The translations under genes and the position numbers were made by a program. From JAJCYL01 sp963664285 (GTDB taxonomy: Bacteria; Bacteroidota; Bacteroidia; Cytophagales; Cyclobacteriaceae): 64,000 nt of DNA. The stretch lies in the NCBI GenBank assembly GCA_963664285.2, contig CAXXNX010000040.1, positions 324,703 to 388,702 on the forward strand, written 5' to 3'. This document shows positions 38,280 to 47,600 of this stretch, in pieces (position 1 is the stretch's first letter; each line of letters starts with the position of its first letter). Below the pieces are notes generated by a model. The model was not told the origin of the DNA, searched no databases, and saw only the letters and a program-made list of their open reading frames with translations.

Positions 38280-38617
38280 AATATTAATCCAATATGATAA
38301 TTTTATCCAAATGGAACCAATCATTGAGAAAATCTGCAATCCCGAGGGGCAATCGTCGAAGTGGCCGAAATTGTGGGATTAACTACCAATTCATTTTGTC
38401 GGTTTTTTAAAAAAGTAAACCAAAAAAGTTTTGTTCAATTTGTAAATGAATTTCGAATCAATAAAGCAATTGAAATGATGAATCTAAATTACAGTTCCAT
38501 ATTTGAAACCATGTACGCATGTGGATTTAATGATCCTTCTTTTTTTAACCGACAGTTGAAGAAATTAAAAGAATGTCCTCATCTGATTATCGTAAACAAA
38601 TTTGGCAAACCGAATAA
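38280..38617 (+). pseudogene. AraC-family regulator remnant (C-terminal HTH)
   Basis: Pieces in three frames give the AraC DNA-binding domain: MEPIIEKICNP, then VAEIVGLTTNSFCRFFKKVN and FVQFVNEFRINKAIEMMNLN, then FETMYACGFNDPSFFNRQ and, after another shift, MSSSDYRKQIW to a stop at 38617. Two frameshifts (near 38350 and 38570). No ligand-binding half remains. Confidence 0.8.
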
Positions 38618-38664
38618 TATATTGTTGAAGTACGAACCTTTTTCATTGACTAATCGTTATACAT

Positions 38665-38678
38665 ACGAACAAGTCTGT
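38665..38678. promoter_or_regulatory. TetR operator-like site upstream of the TetR gene
   Basis: ACGAACAAGTCTGT, the same motif (10 of 14 or better) as the palindrome before the SDR gene, ending four bases before the TetR ATG. Suggests autoregulation. Confidence 0.6.
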
Positions 38679-38682
38679 ATGT

Positions 38683-39243
38683 ATGTCTAAAAATCCCATT
38701 CCTGTAAAAGAAAGAGTCATATTAGCGGCCTCAAAATTGTTTTATGAAAAGGGCTATAACAGCACTGGCATTAATGAGATATTAAAAAAATCCGAAGTGG
38801 CCAAGGCAAGCCTTTATGACCATTTTAAATCAAAGGAGGATATTTGTCTGGCTTACCTTCAAAAAATGGATGGGGTTTTTGTTAAGGAAATTTTATCATT
38901 TGTTCGCAAACGACCCAAGGGCCGTGAAAGACTAATTGCACTTTTTGACTTCCTTGAAGAATTTTTTTACAGGCAAAATTTCCGTGGCTGTTGGTGTTTT
39001 AATACAATTTCAGAAGTTCCCCGGGGCAATGTAAGGATTAATGAGTTAATCAGAAATCTGAAAAATGAATTCAGAAAATTGATCCAGAAGCTGACGAAAG
39101 CAAACTCAAAAAATAAGAATAAAAAAGCGCTTGCTTATCAATTATATCTACTGTACGAAGGTGCGATCGTCGAAAGTCATTTAAGCAATAATGTAAAACC
39201 TATACATGTAGCCAAAGGCATGGCTTCTGTATTAGTCAAATAA
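38683..39243 (+). CDS. TetR/AcrR-family transcriptional regulator
   Basis: 186 residues. N-terminal helix-turn-helix: AASKLFYEKGYNSTGINEIL then SEVAKASLYDHFKSKEDIC. The C-terminal ligand-binding domain includes CWCFNTISEVP. Two copies of an ACAGACTTGTCTGT-type palindrome flank the gene, one before its own start and one before the SDR gene 50 bp downstream, so it most likely represses itself and the SDR. Intact. Confidence 0.9.
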   Translation: MSKNPIPVKERVILAASKLFYEKGYNSTGINEILKKSEVAKASLYDHFKSKEDICLAYLQKMDGVFVKEILSFVRKRPKGRERLIALFDFLEEFFYRQNFRGCWCFNTISEVPRGNVRINELIRNLKNEFRKLIQKLTKANSKNKNKKALAYQLYLLYEGAIVESHLSNNVKPIHVAKGMASVLVK

Positions 39244-39263
39244 AATTTTTACTCAAATATAAT

Positions 39264-39277
39264 ACAGACTTGTCTGT
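39264..39277. promoter_or_regulatory. TetR operator palindrome between tetR and the SDR gene
   Basis: ACAGACTTGTCTGT is an inverted repeat (six-base arms, two-base centre), 16 bp before the SDR ATG and probably overlapping its promoter. Confidence 0.7.
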
Positions 39278-39293
39278 TTATTAATTAAAAATT

Positions 39294-40070
39294 ATGAACA
39301 CAACAAACTTTAACAAAAAAACCGCTGTTATCATTGGTGGTAGTAGTGGTATCGGGAGAGCCACTGCTGAACTACTTATTTCAGCAGGAACAACCGTCCA
39401 TGCTATTGGCAGAAATGCGCATAAATTGGAGCAATTTAAAAGTTCGCTCAATGGATCCGGGGACCTTCTCTTCATTTACCAGGTGGATATAACTATCCCT
39501 AGTGAATTAGACGCCCTGATCATTACTTTGAAACAGATCCCCAAAATTGATTACCTGGTCAATGCATCAGGTATTTTTGCTCCCAAACCATTCCTTGATC
39601 ACAATACAGAGGATTATGATGCCTATATGGATCTTAACAGAGGATTTTTCTTCATTACTCAAGCTGTTGTTAGAAAAATGAAAGAAAACAATTTCGGTTC
39701 CATTGTAAATGTTGGTTCAATGTGGGCCAAGCAAGCGGTGAAAGCAACTCCTTCTTCTGCTTATTCAATGTAAAAAGCAGGTTTGCATTCACTTACTCAA
39801 CATTTGGCTATGGAATTGGGTGATTTCAATATCCGAGTAAATGCCGTTTCTCCAGCAGTGGTAGAAACACCCGTTTATGAGGGCGTTTTCGGAGGTATAC
39901 ATGAAGCACATGAGGCGTTACAAGGATTCCATGGATTTCACCCAATTGGAAGGATTGGCAAAGCGGACGATGTTGCCCAAACCACCGCGTTCCTCCTTTC
40001 AGACAAGACAAGCTGGGTAACCGGCGCTAACTGGGATGTAGATGGAGGTGTTACTGCCGGACGCAATTAG
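39294..40070 (+). pseudogene. Short-chain dehydrogenase/reductase with a stop codon inside YxxxK
   Basis: Reads as a 258-codon SDR: cofactor loop AVIIGGSSGIGRATAELLIS, NAS in DYLVNASGIF, catalytic Ser region NVGSMWAK, then SAYSM-TAA-KAGLHSLTQHLA in the same frame. It ends GANWDVDGGVTAGRN. The TAA (39771-39773) replaces the residue between the catalytic Tyr and Lys, and nothing else is damaged. A single nonsense event, or a recoded or error site. Under the TetR operator. Confidence 0.88.
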
Positions 40071-40259
40071 AATACTAATTTTTTGGGTTGACCATGGACT
40101 TTGAGTACATGGTTTTTTTATTTTTCATTCTAAACCCATCACACTGCGCATTTCCCTATATTTAGAATATAATCGGTTGTACAAAAATCTTATCAATTCG
40201 TGACCCCTTTGTGACAACTCTAGTCGTATAATTGAGCAGATTTAATAACCAATACCATC

Positions 40260-40964
40260 ATGACAACACTTATTATATTCATCAGTAATCTAATGTGGAC
40301 AGGAAATGGTCTTCACCAAGAGTCGTATTTCGAATTAGCCGATAATTTCTTCAACAAATACGTTGAAAACGGTCTGGTTGACTATGAATCTTTGGTTAAA
40401 AACCCTGAAGACCTTAATAAATTGTATAAGGAGGTTGGAGAAATGGATCTGGCGGCAAAACAGCAGGAATTTGAAAAAGCCTTTTATATCAATGTCTATA
40501 ACATCCTGGTGATTAAACAGGTAGTTGATCTTTATCCCATTAAAAGTCCCTTGGAAAATGGGAAATTTTTCAACGCTATTAAACACTCTGTTGCTGGCAA
40601 AAAGCTCACTTTGGATGGTATTGAAAAAGGAACCTTATTGAAAAAATATCCTGATCCTCGCATACACTTTGCGGTGGTTTGTGCTGCAATCGGTTGTCCT
40701 CCCATTCATAATAAAGCTTTTACCCCCGAAAATGTAGAAAACTTATTATCTGAAAGAACCAGATATGCACTCAATAACGACTACTTCACCAGGGTTTCGG
40801 ATAAGAAGGCGGAGCTTTCGCAAATCTTCAATTGGTACAAGAATGATTTTGTCTCAAAAAATGCAAGCCTGATTGATTTTGTCAATCAATATCGTATCGA
40901 AAAAATTCCGGCGGACACCAAAGTTGGCTACTATGAATATGACTGGAATTTGAATAAAAACTAA
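40260..40964 (+). CDS. DUF547 domain protein, secreted
   Basis: 234 residues with a short hydrophobic leader. The DUF547 core is clear: FEKAFYINVYNILVIKQVVD, then FAVVCAAIGCPPIHNKAFTP and SQIFNWYKNDF. DUF547 proteins are of unknown function but adopt a papain-like-adjacent fold in some annotations; I make no functional claim. Starts 23 bp before the next lipoprotein, suggesting an operon with it. Confidence 0.87.
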   Translation: MTTLIIFISNLMWTGNGLHQESYFELADNFFNKYVENGLVDYESLVKNPEDLNKLYKEVGEMDLAAKQQEFEKAFYINVYNILVIKQVVDLYPIKSPLENGKFFNAIKHSVAGKKLTLDGIEKGTLLKKYPDPRIHFAVVCAAIGCPPIHNKAFTPENVENLLSERTRYALNNDYFTRVSDKKAELSQIFNWYKNDFVSKNASLIDFVNQYRIEKIPADTKVGYYEYDWNLNKN

Positions 40965-40987
40965 ATCCAAAAAAAAAAATTAAAACC

Positions 40988-41494
40988 ATGAAAACTATTA
41001 TTCTTAAATCATTTGTAGCCTTTTTTATAGGCAGTATTGCGTCCTGCAATGTGGTTGAAATTGACTCGCTCAATGCGACAGATAACAATGATGTACTGCT
41101 GACTGATGAGGGTTTGCAAGGACCTACAACCATTCCTTCCAGCGAATCTGAAATTATGAGCCTCCTTCATGATGATTCAAATAAAGTGTGGGATTCCGAA
41201 GGTTTCACCCTACTCGGAATGAGTGGATTTTTACCTTGCAGGCTGGATGACAAAATGACCCTAGCAGCTGATGGCACTTATATATACAATGGAGGCACTT
41301 CTCTTTGTGGGGCTGAAGATAATACCAGGATAAAAGAAGGTACCTGGGAGTTAGCGGAAGATCTAGCATCGATCATTTTCACTGAGGGTTCAAATTCTTA
41401 CGCTGCAAAACTAATTGGCATTACCACAGATCAAATCACCTTATGTGGAGATTATCAGGGTCTGGAAATTAATGCAGTTTATACTTCCAATTAA
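40988..41494 (+). CDS. Lipoprotein, lipocalin-like
   Basis: 168 residues. Lipobox IASC at the end of a signal peptide (residues 1-20); the mature part has FTLLGMSGFLPCRLDDKMTL, GTYIYNGGTSLCGAEDNTRI and KEGTWELAEDLASIIFTEG, the pattern of small lipocalin-like Bacteroidota lipoproteins. Two Cys pairs could form disulfides. Follows DUF547 by 23 bp. Confidence 0.72.
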   Translation: MKTIILKSFVAFFIGSIASCNVVEIDSLNATDNNDVLLTDEGLQGPTTIPSSESEIMSLLHDDSNKVWDSEGFTLLGMSGFLPCRLDDKMTLAADGTYIYNGGTSLCGAEDNTRIKEGTWELAEDLASIIFTEGSNSYAAKLIGITTDQITLCGDYQGLEINAVYTSN

Positions 41495-41525
41495 TTTCTA
41501 ACCATCACAAAATTCCTCAATCATG
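41494..41525. repeat. 32-bp leader repeat, upstream copy
   Basis: The end of the lipoprotein gene and the leader of the barrel gene, ending in its ATG. Identical to 41745-41776. Confidence 0.9.
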
Positions 41526-42436
41526 AAAAAGTCATGCTTAGCTATTTTTTCAGCAGTAATTGCCTTAAGTTCTGCCCATGGGCAAAACGCATCATCCAAT
41601 CTCACAACGTTTACACCATCTGCACTTTTAAGCAAGGGTCAATATGAGATTCAAAGTTTCAATAATCTTTATACTCAGAATTCTGTCAGGGATGCGGCCG
41701 GAGATGAGGTTAATCTGAACCAGCGTCAAATATTCCTCACCAGCATTTCTAACCATCACAAAATTCCTCAATCATGCTGATGTTCAGTTACGGCGTCTCA
41801 CCGGCTACGAAATTTAACGTTGGCCTCGACATTAATATAAACAGAGCAAGGTATACCTCAGGCACTGGCAATGCCTTGGGAATATTCGGATCAAGTGAAG
41901 GAGATTATACTAGAACTGTAATTTCATCCATCGCACCAAGGATAAAATTCAATCCCATTGGTTCAATTCCAAGATTAGCGCTGCAATCATCGTTTTCTAT
42001 TCCGGTAGCTGGCGACCTGGAAACTCCACGATTTGTAGCACATGACAGATTTAACTGGTTAACTCAACTGTTTTATGACAAATCGTTTGGAACTCATTGG
42101 CAACTATTCCTAGAATTGGACTTTCTATACCGCTTCAAAAATCAAGAATTCCAGGAAAATTTCTTCCGAACACCTGCCAGTATTTTTGTCAGCTATTTCC
42201 CCACATCGCGATTTACACTGTATAACATGTTACAACACAGCCCGGCCTTTGGTAGGCTAAACGTAGGAGAACAATCTGAATATGGTAGGTTGCGATGGTT
42301 TAGTCAATGGGGAATAGGAGCTAAATATCAATTGACCAGCCAACTTGGGATCGAACTTTCCTACACCAATTTCTTTGCTTCTCGAAATGACGGAGCGGGT
42401 CAGACTATTAACCTGGGGTTAAGGTTTATCAAGTGA
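41523..42436 (+). pseudogene. Outer-membrane barrel protein split by a duplicated leader
   Basis: First frame from ATG 41523: signal peptide (KKSCLAIFSAVIALSSAHG) and the start of the mature protein up to NQRQIFLTS, then ISNHHKIPQSC and a stop. The 12 codons before the stop come from a 32-bp copy of the gene's own leader (41745-41776). A second frame starts at the ATG that ends this copy (41774) and runs 220 residues of barrel strands to LGLRFIK (42436). Together they look like one outer-membrane protein of about 300 residues. The second frame has no signal peptide of its own. Confidence 0.8.
41745..41776. repeat. 32-bp leader repeat, internal copy
   Basis: Exact copy of 41494-41525 inside the barrel gene. 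Confidence 0.9.
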
Positions 42437-42454
42437 GCCTTCCCTATATTCCTA

Positions 42455-42542
42455 TTAAACCCGGAATTGTCATTAGAAATTTACTGCGCAGCCTAATTTA
42501 CTGCAATTCAGGTACAAAGTCCAATGACAAATCCGGGTTTAA
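42455..42542. repeat. 20-bp inverted repeat between convergent genes
   Basis: TTAAACCCGGAATTGTCATT at 42455-42474 pairs with its complement at 42523-42542 with one mismatch. The 48-bp loop is long for a terminator, though both convergent genes (the barrel ending at 42436 and eutH ending at 42643) lack another. Could also be a short MITE-like relic. Confidence 0.6.
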
Positions 42543-42642
42543 GTGATTATGATAAAAATCGATCATCAAGTCCGAAGTAGATTTATCTGCCACTTTCCAC
42601 AAAGAAACGACAAGGTTTCTAGTGCCTGCATACATCAGCGTC

Positions 42643-43848
42643 TTAAGCTTGACCAGAGTCTTCGGCGGCCAGTGCCTTAGCCTTTGGTACGGAGAGTTTC
42701 AGTGCGATGACAAAGGCACAAACACCCCCAACGAATTTTCCGATCAGAATTGGTCCCATTAGTGCAGGCTGGAAATTGGCCGTAAAGGCCAGATGGTCGC
42801 CAAAGAGGAAGGCCGCACAAACGGCGAAGGAAAAATTGAGAACTTTATCTTGGGGACGCATGTCGCGTATGAGTCTAAACATAGCCAAAATATTAGCCAT
42901 AGCAGCAAGAATTCCAGCTGCGCCAGTACTTTCTAGGCCTATTTTTCTACCGATTTTCTCCATGGCTGTAGCCATGTATTTTCTGAGCAAGTAGACCATT
43001 GGAAATGCCCCTGAGAGCATTATTCCAATGTACCCTGCAATTTCAAGAGCTCGAAATTGGTCTTTCTTGTCGGCAATGATCGGATCGAAACCCCAGGCCC
43101 CAAGGCGACCAGAGAAGAATCCTGTAAAATATTCAACGATGGAGAATACGAGAACGAGTCTTATAGCGGAGTCCATAAATTTACCAAAACCCATGAATAG
43201 GGAAATCATTCGATCGGGTATGTAACGCAGGCCCGCAGCCAATAGAAGAACCAGAACGATTATGGGAGCGAGATTGGCCATGACTGAGCCCATGTTAAAA
43301 GAGAGAGCGTAGTCAGAGACGGCATTGGTTGATACAACACTACGAATAGACATGTTACTTATCCACATAATACCTGTACTGACTAACACACCTATGGGAA
43401 TTGAGAGGAGCCCTGACATGATTCCAAGGGCCATGTATTTATGATCCCTTTTCTCAAGCATTGCCAATCCAACCGGTATAGAGAATACAATCGTTGCTCC
43501 CGCCATGTATCCAGTCACCATTGCCATGATCCAACTCTCTTTGGAATTTGCCAACACTTCGGCAAGTTGGTAACCACCCATATCTACAGCGATAAAGGAT
43601 GTTGCAGCGATTGCTGGATCAGCGCCTATGCTTTGAAAGATGGGGCCGAATACGAAACTAACAAAGGCCGATAAATACGGGATGGAAGCCATGATTCCAG
43701 CAACGGGAATAAAAATGGGGCCAATGGAGTGAAGCCCTTCTTCGAATTCTTTTCCCAACTGGCTTCCGGGTCTCACTATCGAAGCAAAAGCTCCGACGAT
43801 GGCGCAAATCATCACAATACCAATAATCGAATCACCAAGTACATTCAT
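42643..43848 (-). CDS. eutH: EutH-like ethanolamine permease
   Basis: 401 residues and about 10-11 hydrophobic helices. Family text VAGIMASIPYLSAFVSFVFG, FIAVDMGGYQLAEVLANS, MVTGYMAGATIVFSIPVG and GDHLAFTANFQPALMGPILI is characteristic of EutH. In enteric bacteria EutH moves ethanolamine; here no eut enzymes are present and the only neighbour upstream is a GcvT-like fragment. So the substrate may be another small amine. Composition is richer in G+C than the surroundings. Intact. Confidence 0.9.
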   Translation of the reverse strand: MNVLGDSIIGIVMICAIVGAFASIVRPGSQLGKEFEEGLHSIGPIFIPVAGIMASIPYLSAFVSFVFGPIFQSIGADPAIAATSFIAVDMGGYQLAEVLANSKESWIMAMVTGYMAGATIVFSIPVGLAMLEKRDHKYMALGIMSGLLSIPIGVLVSTGIMWISNMSIRSVVSTNAVSDYALSFNMGSVMANLAPIIVLVLLLAAGLRYIPDRMISLFMGFGKFMDSAIRLVLVFSIVEYFTGFFSGRLGAWGFDPIIADKKDQFRALEIAGYIGIMLSGAFPMVYLLRKYMATAMEKIGRKIGLESTGAAGILAAMANILAMFRLIRDMRPQDKVLNFSFAVCAAFLFGDHLAFTANFQPALMGPILIGKFVGGVCAFVIALKLSVPKAKALAAEDSGQA

Positions 43849-43939
43849 TTTAGTCCCTCAAGTTAATTTGTTTTCTGCCGGAATCGTATAGCACAGTATT
43901 TTCAAAAGTAGCACTGTGTTTAATTCCCAATATCTCGAT

Positions 43940-44447
43940 CTAAAATATTATCTCATTTAAAAGGTCACTTGGAATATAACCGTACGCAATGGTTTTGCCG
44001 ATTGTGTATCCGAATCCGCCACTTGTTACCACATCGATTACTTCTCCGTTATGATAAATAGTTTCTCCTCCATTGAGAAGAAATTCTTCGTCAATGGTAA
44101 AACAGGAGAGTATTCTTCTAGGCCCTTTTTCTTTGACTTCCTGCAATGCTTTTCACCCTTTAAATTTCGGTTTCTTCAATGATACACAGAATCCCAATCC
44201 TGCTTCGAACGGATTGTAGTTCGGGAGTGATATCTGTGCTCCAATATCGATAGCCCTTTTCAAGTCTGAGCGACTCAATAGCCCTGTATCCGATATTTTA
44301 GATGCCAAATTCCTGTCCCGCTCCCCATAGCAGATCATAAACGTAGGAAGCGTACTCTACATCCATGTGGAGTTCCCAGCCCAATTCTCCCATGTAGGTG
44401 ACCGTAGAGCGAGCACTTGTGCATAACCGATATCGACAGTCTTGCAT
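43940..44447 (-). pseudogene. GcvT-like domain of a dimethylglycine/sarcosine dehydrogenase-type enzyme, truncated and frameshifted
   Basis: From the ATG at 44447 one frame gives STVTYMGELGWELHMDVEYA and a stop. A second gives GYRAIESLRLEKGYRYWSTD, a third NPFEAGLGFCVSLKKPKFKG, and a fourth RRILSCFTIDEEFLLNGGET with VTSGGFGYTIGKTIAYGYIP. These are the C-terminal folate-binding-type motifs of GcvT-related proteins fused to FAD amine oxidoreductases. The N-terminal FAD part is absent. It lies directly upstream of eutH in the same direction, so the two were probably one amine-use operon. Confidence 0.82.
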
Positions 44448-45175
44448 TTTGAGACAATTTTCTAATCATTATTTTTTCCAATAAATTATACGCAAGATAC
44501 TATTGGATTTTTTATAAACTCAAAGGGCCGTCCGTTATTTCCTAATAAGGGCGGTTCACTTGCCAAGTGCTCTCAATAATTATTTATGAGCTGAGCCAAA
44601 AAGGAAGAAAAAGAAGAAATGTTATGAGAATGTGACAATTACGCAATCGTTTTGCAACAGTCTCTATAGTTTTTTGAGTTGTTATTAAAATTAAAAAAAA
44701 AAGATGAAAAGATTATCTGTAATTCTATTTATGAGTACCCTAATATTGGCATCATGTGGGGATGATGATGACGATGATGATCCAGCTTCTGGTTCAGTAT
44801 CTCTGAATATTAATGGTCTCGAAGATCTTGGATCTAACTTTGCTTATGAGGGTTGGATCATAGTTGACGCTTCCCCAGTATCAACTGGGGTATTTTCGGT
44901 TTCAAGCACTGGCGCTCTGTCTCAAACTTCTTTTGATCTTGACGCAGACCAGTTGGCAGCAGCAACTGCTTTTGTGCTGTCAATAGAGCCTGTTCCTGAC
45001 AGCGATCCATCTCCGGCCGCTACTAAATTGCTAAGAGGTGAGTTTTCAGGCAATACTGCAAATGTAACTACTGAGATCGTTGGTGATTTCAGCGACGCAT
45101 CAGGCGTCTTCTTCTTGAGGACCCCTACAGATGAGTCGAGTAGGTAAAGGGGAATTTCACCCCTAAACCTCTCAC

Positions 45176-45210
45176 AGAACCGTACGTGAACCTCTCAATT
45201 CATACGGCTC
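45176..45210 (-). ncRNA. Group II intron domain V
   Basis: GAGCCGTATG…GTACGGTTCT on the minus strand forms the conserved catalytic hairpin with a GAGA-type region; domain VI follows (TAGGGGTGAAATTCCCCTTT) with the branch-point region, then the 3' end. Confidence 0.85.
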
Positions 45211-45223
45211 TTCATAATCAAAC

Positions 45224-46488
45224 CTAGGACGTAAATCCATGCCGCCAGTGTGGAAACAAATAGGCATAATCATTGGCGATCTGCCTAAGCCACAGTTTGG
45301 CGAACAATACGGTTTTACGCCTCTTAAAACGCTTATACTTGTTAAATGCCCACTTGGACAATCTACGGTTGAGATAGATGAATACCAGCTTTAAACCCGA
45401 CTTGTGGAATTTACCATAATAGTAGATCCAACCTCTGATTTTGGCTGAAAGTGCTTTGGACACCTGAAAGATATCCATCCTCACCCAGCGATGGAATTTC
45501 AGTTTCCGCATCTCACCAACGATCCGCTTCACTGATTTCCTGCTGATAGATGGACTGAACCCATACATCAGGTTTCCATCCTTAGTCAGCACTTTCCTTG
45601 GCCGGAACGTAAAGCCCAGAAAGTCAAACTGTCGTTCTTTCGCCTCTTTGCGCTTGCGCCTCCCTTTCCTGTCGCAATAGACCAACTTGGTCTTTTCGGG
45701 ATGAAGTTCAAGTTTGCACTCATCCATTCGTTCCCGCACTGCTTTCAGGACTCGTTTGGCGTAACGCTCATTCTTCACATGGATGATGATATCATCCGCA
45801 TATCGTTCAAACGGACAGTTAGCAAAGTGCTTTTCCATCCATTTGTCAAACACGCAGTGAAGAAAGATATTGGCTATCACTGGACTGATCACACCTCCTT
45901 GCGGCGTACCTCGCTCAGTATTCTGAACCAGAGTACCGTCCATTAATTGGACCGGTGCTTTCATCCAGCGTTTAGCATAGGTGATGATGTGCTTTGCGTC
46001 TGTAAAATGACGCAAGGATCGTATCATCAAGCCATGGTCTATATTATCAAAGAACCCTTTGATGTCCATGTCTATGACCCATGCATAATCCCAACAGTTC
46101 TTTCTGGCTTGCTCTATGGCTTGGTGCGCACTCTTGTTTGGACGATAACCAAATGAACTGTCTGAAAAGTGGGGCTCCACGATCGCTTCCAGTTCTTTAG
46201 TTATGACCATCTGTGCCACACGGTCTTTGACCGTGGGTACTCCTAGCATTCGTACCTTGCCTTTGTCCTTGGGTATCTCCACCCGCTTTACTGCTGGTGG
46301 AAAATAACTGCCACTTGACAGTCGATTCCACACCGGATACAGGTGTTTCTTCGGACTGTTCTCCACGGGGTTTCAATGGTCATGCCATCAACACCTGGTG
46401 AACCTCCTTTCGACTTTACAAGTTTAAACGCCTCCCACACCTGTTCTTTGGTAATGGGATACGGTCTTGGCTTCTCTCCTAAATTCAT
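45224..46488 (-). pseudogene. ltrA: Group II intron reverse transcriptase/maturase, one frameshift
   Basis: N-terminal piece from ATG 46488: TKEQVWEAFKLVKSKGGSPG then VDGMTIE. A one-base frameshift follows near 46365, after which ENSPKKHLYPVWNRLSSGSY continues through the RT palm: VIDMDIKGFFDNIDH, RGTPQGGVISPVIANI and the catalytic YADD in FERYADDIII. The maturase domain lies at the end (SKWAFNKYKRFKRRK, LFPHW). No HNH endonuclease. Length about 420 residues. The frameshift probably disables retrohoming. Confidence 0.9.
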
Positions 46489-47558
46489 CCTTTCAAATCG
46501 TTTGATTTTAAGTTGGTCTACAAGTAAACCTGATTATGTCAGCCCCTTCGCTCCTTCCTGATTTCTCAGGATATCATCACTAATACGAGCTGATCCGCCA
46601 CTCACTGTGAACATCAGTATTCCCTTTACCCATCTAGGCTTATAGGTTTCCTTCAGGCATTCACAGCAAGCTTCCCCTGTTTCGTAATTGAGCCCAGTCT
46701 AAGGTCATGCCATCTTTATACCGGTAGCCTGTCATGACAGCTCGTAGGATTACACATTTACATGACTTGTCCCATTGGGTCGCTGACCCCTCCGGTTTTG
46801 AGCTACAACAGAGTTAGTTACGATACCTCTACGATGGTTCACTCTCATCTCATTCATCTCCTTAGACCTTACCTGACAGAGTCCTTAAAAAAAAGTCTCT
46901 GTCTTTTCCACAACGCTCAGTACCAGACCGTGAAAGCCAAGCACCTTGTGGCGGTTTGATAAGTGAGCCTACCCTCTCCTTATTGAAGGGCCATGCTGAC
47001 TGAAAACATCAGCACTCCTTCATCTCAACTACAACATTGTCCATCTTCAAAGAACTATTTATCTTGTACCCTTGATGGACATTCAGGGCACACAACCGGA
47101 ACCAACAACGGAAACGACGAAAACGGCATCTGGTTTGGTAATCCTGGAACGCCACCCACCGCAAGTTTGAACCTTCCAACATTACCTGACGGTTGGATCT
47201 ACGAGGGGTGGGTAGTTGGTGAAGGTGGTCCAATAAGCACTGGTACTTTCACCGAGTTTGGCGCTGTAGATGATTCTAATGACTTCAGCGGAACGGAAAA
47301 TAATGTGGGCCCTCCAATTCCCGGAGAAGACTTTTTTCTAAATGCACCTGGTGGTGAAACATTTCCTTTAGATGTAAGAGGGCGAACAGTGGTTATCTCT
47401 GTGGAACCTGTTCCTGATAACTCTACTGATCCATTTGCAGCTAAACCACTAACTGGGGTCGCTGGTCAGGATACTGCGCCGGAAACATATGACTTTGGTC
47501 AAAACTTCGGAAGTTTAGCTACCGGAACGATAACAAGATAATCCACAGACCCTTTGAA

Positions 47559-47600
47559 GACCGTCCCGGCCAGGCTTAGCCTGGCCGGGACGGTCTTTTT
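47559..47600 (+). terminator. Strong intrinsic terminator of the RskA-like lipoprotein gene
   Basis: GACCGTCCCGGCCAGGC, loop TTA, then a perfect 17-bp complement and TTTTT. Begins 18 bp after the stop. Confidence 0.95.

Larger units (their letters stand above)
45135..47093 (-). mobile_element. Group II intron, 1,959 bp, antisense to its host gene
   Basis: 5' end on the minus strand GTGTGCCCTGAATG at 47093; 3' end …CCTACTCGAC at 45135, ending in AC as expected. The boundaries are confirmed because removal restores the lipoprotein frame. Between 46.5 and 47.1 kb lie the 5' ribozyme domains I-III; the reverse transcriptase lies in domain IV. Confidence 0.88.
44704..47541 (+). pseudogene. Lipoprotein with two RskA-like domains, interrupted by an antisense group II intron
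   Basis: Exon 1 (44704-45134): lipobox LILASC, an Asp run, then domain 1 with FAYEGWIIVDASPVSTGVF and AFVLSIEPVPDSDPSPAATK. Exon 2 (47094-47541): domain 2 with LPDGWIYEGWVVGEGGPIST and VVISVEPVPDNSTDPFAAKP. Both repeat the layout of the extracytoplasmic domain of anti-sigma-K factor (RskA): Leu-Pro-rich, Tyr-x-x-Trp, Ser-x-Gly, then a Val/Ile-Ser-x-Glu-Pro loop. Joining at the intron ends gives an unbroken frame (TDE-TGTNNGNDENGIWFG), about 292 residues. The intron points the other way and cannot be spliced from this transcript. Confidence 0.85.

Noticed and set aside
44153..44338. Independent small gene (61 codons) upstream of eutH
   Set aside because: Its text fits one frame of the GcvT-like fragment, so it is a piece of the broken gene.
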